This document shows, in pieces, positions 44,837 to 55,900 of a stretch of 64,000 nucleotides of DNA. This DNA comes from Micropterus salmoides (Eukaryota > Chordata > Actinopteri > Centrarchiformes > Centrarchidae), in assembly GCF_014851395.1 (NCBI RefSeq), contig NW_024041150.1, positions 51,503,779 to 51,567,778 on the forward strand, written 5' to 3'. The position numbers and the translations under genes were made by a program. The notes beneath the pieces were generated by a model. That model saw only the letters and a program-made list of their open reading frames with translations. It did no database searches and had not been told where the DNA came from. Numbering within the stretch: the stretch's first letter is position 1; each line of letters starts with the position of its first letter.

Positions 44837-45105
44837 TTGTGAGGAGCTCTCCAGTTTGTCCTGAGGGACGAACAGACTGACAGTGACAGGAAGCAGCCAG
44901 CAGGAGGCAGCAGAGGAGCTTCAGTTTGTTCAACAGATGATAGTTTTCACTTTAAAGTCACTGGAGGAGCAAACTGTGTGCAGAGGGTTTGTGTCCTGTT
45001 ACCTTTAATAGAAACAACCAGTCCTCCTATAATGGAAGATCAGCATCCCAGTAAGGTTGTTGTTATTTGATTAAACGCCAGTTTATTATGGAATAAACAG
45101 CATGT
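44837..45105 (+). repeat. Block paired with 23001-23228
   Basis: Same orientation and high similarity to 23001-23228, with short extra segments near 44940 and 44990. It lies ~1.8 kb upstream of ZNF exon 1, as its partner lies ~2.5 kb upstream of gene 1, so it probably marks the left part of the segmental duplication. Confidence 0.7.
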
Positions 45106-45814
45106 GAGTAAAAAATATCTACTGAAATATTAAAGCTGTGTAATGATAATAAAGATCATTCAAATCTGATCAGAACAGCTGACTTCAGTAAAATCGTCGC
45201 AGCAGGCTGACGGCGCTAAACCAACTTCAACAACTTATTTCGGTTAAATTTAGATATTTCTTTAAGACGTTGACTGGTTCAGCTATTAATTTATGAAAAA
45301 GTGACAAAAGTATAATTACATTTATATTGATAGTAAAAGACTAGGCTATAGATTATTATTATTAGACATTTTATGTAGAGGCGCCTTTCAGTACATTGAA
45401 GATCACCTCACAAAACACAATAAAACAACAGCATATAAATAAATCTAAAATTCCAGTTCATAAAATCAGGGTACATAAACAGTTGGAAATAAATGAGTGC
45501 TGTGACCAGATGAACTGTGATCACGTTAAATATGCCAGTTTAATATTCTGTTGCTTTATGTACTTTTGTTTTGGCTGAAGATTTTCATATGAGATGAAAA
45601 GATTCAATGAAAACAGTAATTTTGTTTATCGGGCATTTTTTATTAAATAAGCGGTGTTGTTAACCTGTGAATGGTGATACAGAAATGTTGGTGTAGTTTC
45701 TGGATTTAAAAATCCAACATGTTTACAGGCGAAGTCACACGTTTGAAAGAAAGGTTCCCCATCGTGCAGCAAAGGCTGTTACACACCTTCAACAAGCAGC
45801 ACTGGAGGGTTTAA
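45106..45814. other. Gene-free AT-rich stretch
   Basis: No feature recognised. The last three bases (taa) are the left target duplication of the MITE that follows. Confidence 0.4.
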
Positions 45815-46487
45815 TGCTGCGTTCGAGACCGGTCGGAACTGGGATATTTCCCAGTTTAAACTCCCTACATCAAAGTGTTCCAGGTCCACGGTGGTGCATG
45901 ACGCAGAAAGTGAACGAAAACCGCGGCTGACCGTGACAAAGTGTCCACACAGTTGCACCCTCAGCAGTGCTTTAGGTGTTAATCAAAAGGATGGCAATTT
46001 AACTGCAACAACTGACATAAATAGCCTTACTAGTTAACTGTGTACCCCTCTAGCTACATCAGCTGGTAGCCCTCAAGTCAGTCAGTGTTGTAGGTTACAC
46101 TCCCTAATGTTTTGGCATTTTTAACAATAACTTTTATGCAGAGAAGACTTTGAGATTCTTTTCTGTAGCCAGCTACCTAATAACATATTTCTACATCAAT
46201 ATACATGCAGAACAGGTTTTACTATATGACCGTATGTATTATTTTAATTTAAATACATGCAAATATACTTTTTGTTGCCTTTTAGTTTATGGTTTACCAT
46301 TAACGTAAACATTAAGTGCGCTTCCATGGGCGCCGCCATTGTTTTGTGACGTCATTCAGCTGCTACTCGTGACGTCGGGTTACAGATTTTTACTCCAAGT
46401 AGGAAATCCGACTTCAGGTGGCTTCAAGGATAGTTTTTCTAGTTTAGGTCGCAAGTTTCCCAGTTCCGAGTTTCCTGGAACGCAGCA
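45815..46487. mobile_element. PIF/Harbinger-like MITE
   Basis: 673 bp, starts tgctgcgttc and ends gaacgcagca (exact inverted ends), flanked by taa on both sides (45812-45814, 46488-46490), as expected for Harbinger. Inner ends are also complementary (ggaactggga / cccagttcc). No transposase frame. The corresponding site upstream of gene 1 lacks it. Confidence 0.8.
46332..46354 (+). promoter_or_regulatory. YY1-like and CRE motifs inside the MITE
   Basis: GCCGCCATT at 46332-46340 and a full CRE palindrome TGACGTCA at 46347-46354, about 310 bp upstream of the ZNF gene 2 start codon. A half-site gtgacgtc follows near 46370. Confidence 0.4.
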
Positions 46488-46657
46488 TAACAACCCGCTA
46501 CCACTCCGGCCTCAGTGAGGCGGACCCTCAGCGTGAACGCGCAAACGGAGAGGACGTACTTCCGGAAAGGCCCTCAGCCTGAAGAGCTCCGAGACCAGAA
46601 TCCAGACTCAGTCCAGGACAACACGGTCCACCAGTCACAGCGGAGACCTGCAGGACG

Positions 46658-46726
46658 ATGGAGAACCAGAACCCGGACCACAGGAGCCAAACAGCAGCCT
46701 CGAGCTCTGATAGCGCCGATGTTCAG
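46658..46726 (+). CDS. First coding exon of C2H2 zinc-finger gene 2
   Basis: Paralogue of 25601-25669: ATG, 23 codons beginning MENQNPDHRSQTAAS and ending SADVQ, then donor gtcagtg in phase 0. Differences from gene 1 are Ser for Cys at residue 16 and Ala for Thr at residue 20. The 5' flank is conserved to about 46570; beyond that the genes differ, with a Harbinger MITE ending 171 bp upstream of the ATG. Pairing with the finger exon at 55901 rests on phase, order and the parallel gene 1 arrangement. Confidence 0.6.
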
Positions 46727-46967
46727 GTCAGTGTTCATGACTTCATCACGAGACTAAAGACACGAGGAAGAGTCTCGAGGGTCCGTGTATCATCCGTTCA
46801 TTCTGTTGTTAAAAGATCAGAGCCTGAAAACCCGCTCCAGGGTTTGTGTTGACGTGGTTTGATTTCCAAAGTGTCTCCGTGGTTCCTGTTTTCATCTTGA
46901 AGAGAGGAAGCTGAAAGAAAAACTCACGAGCGTTTCTCTTTTCTTTGTTCTGGGAGTTTCGCGCTCG

Positions 46968-46977
46968 GCGCATGCGC
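46968..46977. promoter_or_regulatory. NRF1-like palindrome
   Basis: GCGCATGCGC, a close match to the NRF1 site, 241 bp downstream of the exon 1 donor in GC-richer sequence. Possible intronic promoter element. Confidence 0.35.
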
Positions 46978-49658
46978 GGTTTTCCTCCACTGGTGCTCAG
47001 CTTTTCTACACATCCTGTGTTGAGGTTTGGCCTGTGGGTCGCTGCTCCTCTGTCTTGTGTTTAAGTGAGCAGATGGTCTCTTCACGTTTTGTCCTCAGCA
47101 GAAGAAGCTAAATGTGGCCGCTACAGAAGCTCACTGCCACAGACATCTTTGGTCTGTGCTCAAACGGAGGTGCAGAACGAATCTCTTGCCGTCTTCTGTA
47201 TGTATCACAACATGAACCTTGGTGCGGACTTCCAGGTGTGAAAGACCCCTTAGTCACCACAAATATTATTATTTTAAATTTTATATCTGCTTCGTCCCTT
47301 CCTCTGAATTCTCCTGCCTAAAAGACACAGAACTCGTCTTGTTTCCGTATATTTTTCCACCCGCGATCTATTATCATGGCAGCAGGTGAGCCGCTTGTGG
47401 GCTTGTTCATAGGCGCAAATCCTGGAGGGTCAGGACCCTATCTGAGGGGTGTCCCCCCCCTTGAAAACCATTAAATAATATAATGATTAATACTTAGAAT
47501 AACTGTGTAAATAGTAAAACAGTACGAACACAAACGGGGCAATTAAAGTGCGTTTTCAGCTAGAAACATTTTGAGTCCCCCTCTCTGGTCTCACAGTGGT
47601 TTGGTCCACTGTCTGCTTTCTCTCTCACGGTGGCAGAAAACCAGGTCTGATCCGTCAGTAGTTGTGGAGCTCCAGTAATGTTAAGCAGGCTGCAGGGCTG
47701 TTTTATGCACTTTGAACATCGGATGAACTTTTCTTTTTTTACTTTACTACAGATGATGCTGAGTCATTAATAAATTAATGATGACAAAAAGTTATGATAA
47801 TCGATCACCTTTTCCATGAGCCCACTGTTATTAAAACATCACCTTGCTTGTTTGGCAGCTTGTTTAACAGCTTATTGGACTGGAACTCATCTTCTACAGA
47901 TAGAGATGAGCTGATTGATCAGCTGGGGACCAAAATAGGTCGTTTATTTTCACTTACTCTGCTGTGACCAGTGACCGGGGCCAAGCAGTGTCAAATATCC
48001 AGTTTTCTGCCAGTCACATTGAACGTAACAAACACGCTGCGCCATGTTTCACATGTGTGCACAGACAGTAGCCTCATGTCACAGCCACACACACACAGGC
48101 TAAAACATGGCTTAGGTGTGTGGAAGTTATTCACGAGAGTGAAGAAGAGTCGACACTCACTACATCTGCAGAGAAACACAGAAAGAGACGCTGTGGATTT
48201 TGTAAATCAGGGAGTAGGTAAAGACACAGTGACGATGTCATTCAGACCACGGTGGTCTCTATCGGTAATTAACAACAAGCGGCTCATCTGCTGCTGTGAA
48301 AACAGAATAACGGGTGAGAAGATACCAAACGTGAGTTCTTTTAAATAAAACTGCTGACAGATAAAGTCAGAGCAGACAGAGAGAGAGATGGCAGGTGTAG
48401 GTGTGTGCTTCTGTGTCTGAGGGGAAAAGCAAGGTGAGCAGATTACTGTGGTTTGTGATTAAACACTAAAATTGTAGACATAAAATGGTGAGATAAGAAA
48501 TAGGATAATTTATCAAATATTTTTAAGTAAAAGATGTTTAAAAATGGCCTAGTTTATTGGCTACTGCAATTTATTTTCAGCTCCTTCCAGTGAAAATGTT
48601 GTTTTATTATCAATGTTTCATTATGATACAACTGAGACCAGTGAGAATAGCTAACATTTATACTGGTGCTCATTATAAAAATAGATTTTTCCAATAAATG
48701 GTTACAAAAATATTTGTGAATGCTGTCAGTTATGGATCTTAGAAAGAAATAAAATTAGAATCGGCAGGTCAGACCTTTAAAAAAAATCAGTAACTGGAAT
48801 CAGCCAGTAAAAATATAATCTGTGCATCTCTTACTACAGCGATGATCCTGTATGTGAACTGATATTTTGGATAATACTGTAGATTATGACTGTATACTGA
48901 AGACTATGTAGAGGACGCAAGTTAATTAGGATAATATGACCGCGTGGTGAACCTATGAACATATTTAAACAACTTTTACTTTGTGTTGTTGGCCAGAAAA
49001 ACAGAACTAAGACTTCTCTCTGTGTACACGTATCCTGTACAAGTACAATTTTGGCTGTATTATTTGTGTCCCCCTTCAAAAATATGTTTATTTCTGTATA
49101 AACATATGTTTGTTAAATATGTTTATACCTACCGGTATCACCCCCGCCCCATCGCTAATCGTTCAAAACAACATCTGACCGGCCGCCATGAGCACTGAGA
49201 GAAATCCCAGTGGGCGGGTTGCTCTGCGGCTGCATGGGCAGCTCGTTTTACAAAAACGGCGAGAGACAATGCGTCAGCAGGTGAGGCGTTGAGACAGAAG
49301 GCAGCAGGGAGAAGATAAGAGAGGTTTGCGTTTGGCTAGCTGCCTCTTTTAGCTATGTCAGGTGCCTTATTTTGAAACGTTCGACAGTGTAATTTTTCTA
49401 CATGCAACCAATAGCTGTTAGCCGCTCGACTCAGAATAGGCAAGTGTACGAAGTTCAGAAGGCCAGAGGTGCGGACAAGTTGGGGGACGAAGGCTGAGGA
49501 CAGTGGCGCTGAGGTTAGCACAACAAGCAGGATCGGCGTGGTCAGTGAATTTTACAACAGCAACGGAGAGACAGGTGTGGATGAGACAAGGACGGTGTCT
49601 TTGTGTCGGCGATGCGCCGCTGTTGTAGAGTAACATTATGTGAATGTAAACATCCAAC
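46978..49658. other. Intron 1 of ZNF gene 2, left part
   Basis: No exon recognised. 48240-48420 loosely resembles the interior of the hAT MITE at 37078-37702 (aataagccgac / aacaagcggct; gcaggtgtaggtgtg). A run of C occurs at 47452-47460. Confidence 0.45.
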
Positions 49659-49671
49659 TTTCTAATACACG

Positions 49672-50182
49672 ATGTCTATGAAGATTCTCAGTCATCCAGG
49701 TCATAGTTATCCAACGAAGGTTAAAATGAAGGGCAACTGGACTTGGTTGAAGATACTGGAAGACGTTTCGTCCCTTATCCAAAGGACTTCTTCAGTTCTG
49801 ACTGACTGGCAGGGAAACTCAGCTATTTAACCTCAGTGGGGTCGTTATCTCGGGTCATCGATACCGCTGGTTCGTTAGTGTTCCTTGTTGCTGTGACGAC
49901 AGTCGTTACAGTCGTTGAGACTACCTGTGGCCAAGACTGAACGACCATCGTTGGTATCTTCACCTGAGGCCAATAGGTTACGTTTGTTGAGTTTCCTGGG
50001 AAGTGATGAAAGGACAGCATTGTAAGTGGGGGATAAGTGGTGGCGTAGACCCCCTCCCCTGTTCAATGACGGCTTCTCAACCCTGGTGTAGATGCTTCCT
50101 TGACACCTCTAACCTAAGGGACGAAACGTCTTCCAGTAGCTTCAACCAAGTCCAGTTGCCCTTCATTTTAACCGTCGTTGGA
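49672..50182 (-). mobile_element. 5'-truncated Penelope-like element with inverted arms
   Basis: 511 bp flanked by perfect 13-bp duplications tttctaatacacg (49659-49671, 50183-50195). A minus frame reads NRGGGLRHHLSPTYNAVLSS, which I recognise as the C-terminal end of the Penelope-like GIY-YIG ORF. 49709-49777 and 50115-50183 are inverted repeats of 69 bp with two mismatches, matching partial inverted pLTR copies known in this class. The family encodes reverse transcriptase plus endonuclease; here only the tail is left. Confidence 0.8.
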
Positions 50183-50195
50183 TTTCTAATACACG

Positions 50196-52159
50196 TTAAA
50201 CTTAACTTACATCACCCAGATGCACCGGGACAAGGAAAAAAAATGGAGCCCAACTCCTCCTCCTCGCTGCTTTCAAGCCAATACTATATAATACTATATT
50301 TCAAGCAGCCTTTAGATGCAAAAACAGAACAGGATGAATAATCACATTACTTTATCTAGCCACGGTGAAACTAATTGTAACAACTCATACTGCACAATTT
50401 ATTTGTTTTTTTGATTTCACACCATAAGAGTTCTTAGTGCAACAAATATTGTACTCATTTCACAGGTGTCATTAACACGGGACGCTGGGGAATATGTTCT
50501 GCAGAATGGCTTGCAACAAGAAATGTTCAAAAATAAATGAAATTGCTTTGAGAAGTTTATTTGCACAATAATAAAACATGCAATGTAACAAAAATATAGA
50601 AGAAACAAATGAGCATTTTCCAAAAAAGTAACAAGCTGCTAAGTATTATATTCTGTTTGAAATGTCATCTGAATTTTCTGAAAATGTCTCCAGAATGCAG
50701 GAAAGTGTTTCATGCCCAAATTTTCCCCCATTTTTATATCAGCATTGAATATTTCATCAAAATAGTGTTAAAATGTCTTCTGCTTCTCGTGAATCAAATA
50801 TTGTGCATGTGAGGCCCCCTGTCCTGTAAACATACTGTACACACTCCTGATAATTATATTTCAGTGTTCAGAGGAGTCTGACAACTGGTTGTTAAAGAAA
50901 TGAAGGCGTGACCATGGCGCTGAGGTCAATGAAGCAAATTAGGGATGCAATCTAGTCCTTTTAAGCTAATTAGGAGATGTTTCTTTTGGATTTTAATGAA
51001 TGAAATACTTATACTAGTAATTATCCAGAGATCCTGTATATAAAAAAAAAAAGATGCATCAAAATGCATCGATAATTGTTTTGTAATCACATCGCAGCCC
51101 TCTGAATCGTACTCGATTCGTACCCAGAGATTCCCAACCCTAATAGTTATGCTACATTCACATATTGGATGACCGTGGATTCAGTTTTATTATTTGTGTG
51201 TAAATAACACACAATTGTTTTTACAATTGAAGCACATTTTGTCATTAGAGTAATTGTGTGGTGGATGATTGAAATTTATTAAGAGAGTTTTCCAAATTGA
51301 ATTAATATCAAGGAATTTGATCAAAAAAATATAGAAATATTTGAATGTATATCGAATTATTTATGGGGACTGCTTCATAATAAATGTATTGCAAACAGTA
51401 AGTTGTTAAAATACTGTAATGCTATTTATACAATTAACAATGAATGAATTTCTGCGGTACATGTATTGTGAATTGGTACCTGTCAAACAGGACAGCCTCC
51501 ATATGCTGCTGAACACACGGTAAGAAGTGGGTCTGACGGAGGCTACAGCTCTCGATGAGCAGCACCGATAAACACCAGAACAACATTGCGGAACTTAAGT
51601 TCAAATTAACTTAACTTTAGAGGCGACGAGCGAGAAGCAAATAAATTTCCTGTGTGGGAGAAAATAGCTTTACCTCGAGTGTTGTTGTTTTTTTGTAATA
51701 TAGCCTAAAATATAAATTTTGTCATTCTTTTATGGGTAGCGAACCGCCCCGCCTTAAAACAATGTTGGTATAAGTGCATTTACTAATACAACTTTTTAAA
51801 TACCGTTTGAGTATGAATGTTGCAATTAACATCTGTGCCAGGTCGGGAAAGTGGCCAGACACCGTCAGCTAGGGCTGGACAATATTGCCAAAAATGTTAT
51901 CACAGTAAGTTTCATATCTTTCGATATTGATAATTATCACGATAAGTATCAAATCGTTATTTCTTTTCAGTTTAAAGGCTGATTTATCTGAGGTAGAACA
52001 TACAAAACATTTATGATAAAATCTTTGTCAACAAATATCTTTAAGTAAAATTAAGCAAAAAGCATTTTTCAGTCCTTTTTCTTCAACAAAATAAACATCT
52101 TATTAAAAAATTAAGTGTTTGATTCAAGTGAATAAAATCAAACATTTATTGAATGTTAA
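50196..52159. other. Intron stretch with hAT-like ends
   Basis: 50940-51145 carries a terminus-like gattcccaaccctaa and tgcatcgataattg, and 51870-51960 carries agggctggacaatattgcc and cgatattgataattatcacg, both typical of fish hAT-derived repeats. Boundaries not resolved; no exon seen. Confidence 0.45.
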
Positions 52160-52810
52160 TATTGAGGCCTGAGCACGAACCGTGCGAGGTCCCTATTGAA
52201 ACTGTAAGGATTTTTTTTCTTTTTCCTGCAAATTTTTTTTTCTTTTTCCAAATTTTGTACACATGTCACGCATGGGTGTTGCAAAATGACTCGCTAGCGC
52301 CACCTAGAAAATTGGAAAAAATTTGCCCCTCGTCCACATGGGACATGTATCATATCAAGACGCACAAAAAAGCCTCAAGAACCCATATCCTAAACTCAAC
52401 AGGAAGTCGGCCATTTTGAATTTTACAGCAATTTTTGGACGATTTACACACTCCGTACTTTAACGAACTCCTCCTAGGGATTTATTCGGATCGACTTCGA
52501 CTTTCTGCTGTGCCTTCTAAAGGCATTGAAGATGAAAAGTTGTGCTATCTGAGTTTTCGTTGATGGGCGTGTCCATGGCGTGGCGTCAAAGATCAACTCT
52601 TCGTCATGACACAGGAAGTTGTTGTAACTTCAGTGTACATGCTCACATCTGAACCAAACTTTACATGTAGGATGAGAGTCCCGCCCTGGACACGCCAATA
52701 TTTATTTCTAGTCATAGCGCCAAGTGCTAGTTAGCACCACAAAGGGGATACAGGAAGTGACATATAACACCTTCATGCAGCGTCCGCACAGTTATTAGCT
52801 CAGCTCATTA
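52160..52810 (+). repeat. Dispersed repeat family X, copy 2
   Basis: Fullest copy: the left end has gagcacgaaccgtgcgagg (a small hairpin gcacg/cgtgc) and the body has caggaagtcggccattttg and gtgtacatgctcacatctg, ending near tgcagcgtccgcaca. Related to 33890-34480 and, inverted, to 63323-63776. Confidence 0.75.
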
Positions 52811-53087
52811 GCTCAGCTCATTTTACGCAGCATAAATTAGCCTAGTGGCTAGCGAACTTTTCCTCTCCTTATAGCCTAACAAATTACATGTATTATTTAT
52901 ACTGTGTCTTACCTACCGCTGGTAAAGTCACTGCATCTCCCGACACAACACCACGGTTGAATTTTCAGCCTGAACGTACATTTTCTACAGCTGCAAGCCC
53001 TCCCAGAAACTGTAGAGATTGCATTGCAGCAAAAAAATATAGGTTTAGGGGAGACTTTATGAAACCCTGTCCACTATAAAATCATTA

Positions 53088-55440
53088 TTGTTGGTCCCCT
53101 CTTGTAATTTCGGTCTGTTATCCCGGCTGCGCTGTCCACCAATTACTCTTTCACCCACACCTGGGACCAGGCTCTTAATTTCCAACAAAAGGAAATTCAC
53201 ACAGCTGCTGCACCCAAATCAATATGCCTCCTTCAAATATCATGCTGTCTCGGAATCCGCTCCGGTAAAGGTCTCTATGATTGTCAGGACAAGTGCGTAA
53301 CTTTGTGAACGAGCTAGACACACTGCTGTCTTTAATCCCAGAGCATGACGTTACTTGTCCTCGGTGACGTGAACATTCACTTAGACAAATGAAAATCTGC
53401 AGACTTCCCGTCTCCGATTCAGTCCTTTGATCTAATACAGGCTCTCAGCCCCCCGACCCGCAAAGCTGGCAAGGTCACACCTCTACACATGTCTGACCAC
53501 TGTTTCATCCAGTTCATGGTATGCCTACAGGAACAGTCCATTGTTCCAGCATCTTATGTCTCACAACGACGCAACCTTTGCAACCTGTCTCCCACTCACT
53601 TTGCCTCAGTGGTAGCTTCCGCTCTACCTCCCCTCAACACATTTTCCTCACTTAAGGTCAATAATGCCACACAATCTCTTTGCTCTACACTGAGCTCATG
53701 TCTGGGTAGTGACATGCCTGTGCCCTCTATCCACCAAACCTCCTTGACAGAAACAGTCCCACCTGAGACTACCCGATACCATCCGCGCGCTCCGTACTGA
53801 TCTCAGAGCCGCTAAAAGAAAATGGCGAAAAACCAAAGACAATGCCGACCTTAAGGGCTATCAGTTGCTTCTGGTGCAAAAGGCTCAACACCAAGGCTAA
53901 CATGTTAGCAGTCCTACTACATCTGTTCCTCTCTCCTCCCAGGTCAATGGCATTTCACACTCATTGTTTACTCCTCTCACAGAGAGCGAAGTATTAGGAC
54001 TCTTGACCCATAGCCCTCCTACTACATGCCCACTGGAACAGATTCCTACGAATCTCCTACCGTGGTCCTGGCAATCATTCATGTGATAAATACTTCTCTG
54101 GCTTCGTGAACATTCCCGACCACTTTCAAAGGGGCTAAGGTTACACCCTTGCTCAAAAAGCCCTCCTTCGACCCAACTCAAGTTGAGAATTGTCTGCCAG
54201 TTTCACTTCTACCATTTCTATCCAAGACTATTGAAGTCAATAAGGGCAGTCTTCAAACGGGTCTCAGAATTTGTCTCACGGAATGACCTCCTAGATCCAT
54301 ATCAGTCTGGCCACTCTACTGAAACGGTTCTTCTGTCTGTAACAGAAGCCCTCAGGTCAGCTAAAGCTGCAGCCCAATCCTCGGTTCTTAGCCTGTTTGA
54401 CCTATCAGCTGCCTTTGACACAGTCAACCACATGATTCTGCTATCCGCTCTCTCACCAATGGGCATCTCCGGCAAAGCATTCATGTGGTTCAAATCCTAC
54501 CTCTCGGGGCGTTCCTATAATGTTTTGTGGCAAGGACAATTATCTTATTCCCACTGCCTCTCCACAGGGGTGTCCCAAGGCTCAGGGCCCTTCTCTTCTC
54601 AGTTTACAGCACCTCACTGGGGCTGATCATTCGCTCGCATGGCTATTCTTACCACTGTTACGCAGAAGACATCTCGGCGTCTCAGACTGTCTCTCGGACA
54701 TATCCGCATGGATGAAGGCTTGCCACCTTCAACTAAACCTCTCTAAGACTGAACTCTTGGTCATTCCAGCCAAGCAATCTGTCCACCATTACATCAAACT
54801 ACAAATTAACTCCTCAAGCATCACTCCAACCAAGGTGGTGAGAAACTTGGGTGTCATGATTGATGACCAGCTGTCCTTTTCAGACCATGCTGGTGCTGTC
54901 TCCATGTTGTGCTGCTTTGCTCTATACAACATCAGGAAAATTAGGCCCTACCTCACTCAGTACGCCACCCAGCTTCTGGTACAGGCCATGGTTATCTCTC
55001 ACCTCGACTATTGCAATGCCCTTCTTGCAGGTCTCCCAGCTTGTGCGGTGAAACCCTTACAAATGGTTCAGAACACAGCAGCACATCTGGTTTTTGATCA
55101 GCCCAAAAAGACGCATGCCTCTCGGGGCGTTCCTATAATGTTTTGTGGCAAGGACAATTATCTTATTCCCACAAGCTCTTCAAAACTCATCTCTTCCAAG
55201 AACACTTCCTCTTATAACACAGCTAACTCCTAACCTCTAACATTTCTTCTTCTATCCCCTTAGAACTATGTTGTATTGACTGAACTTTTTTCCCTAGGTA
55301 TTTACCCCATTGATGCGATATCTTCTATTAGCTGTTGTAGATCTTGTGCTGTATTTGATGCTTTGTTGATGCTTGGATGTTGTTCCTCAAATGTAAGTCG
55401 CTTTGGCTAAAAATGTCTGTCAAATGAGTTATTGTAATGA
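53088..55440 (+). mobile_element. L2-type LINE (family 2), plus-strand copy
   Basis: Endonuclease end (SDHCFIQFMVCLQEQ at ~53490), RT at 54183-55115 and a 3' terminus near 55440 with tgtaagtcgctttgg. The catalytic box is altered (YAED with the following residues deleted). Between 55118 and 55172 a 55-bp copy of 54500-54554 replaces most of the RT C-terminal coding region. Opposite in strand to the family 2 copy in the intron of gene 1. Confidence 0.85.
54183..55115 (+). pseudogene. LINE family 2 RT fragment, plus strand
   Basis: 54183-54626 covers the first half of RT (NDLLDPYQSG, LFDLSAAFDTVNH, GISGKAFMWFKSYLSG); 54520-55115 in another frame covers the rest (WMKACHLQLNLSKTELLV, VVRNLGVMIDDQLSFSDH, LDYCNALLAGLPACAVK, VFDQPKK). 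Frameshift near 54590 and loss of the intact YADD motif make it inactive. Confidence 0.8.
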
Positions 55441-55900
55441 AGTTATTCCTTTCTTTGTATAAATATAGAACTGGCTACCATTAAGTACAATATTTTTACA
55501 CTACTGTACCTTGTAATGTGTATTTAGAATACAGATGCAACAGTCCACTTTCATACTATTTATTTTTTTATTAAGTGCTTCTAAGTTTCACAAGCCGAGA
55601 ACGTTGATTATGTCGACTAATCGTTGCAGCCCTACCTGATGTGCAATCTCAGTCCGACATCAGCGAGACTTGTGTGCTATCTGTGTTGAGTTAGAGTGAG
55701 CCTCTCCTTGACCATTCAGAAATGCACTGCAAGTCTGCATTGCAGTTTGGTTTTTCACGGGTGGTAATGCATTAGTCAAACTTGAACATTGTGGGGTGTG
55801 TTCCACAGACATGCTCTAAATGTCATCTATGGTTCTGAATAGTGGGATGTCACTGTGGAGCGAGCTAACTGTCTTTCTCTCTGTATGTCTGTCAATATAG

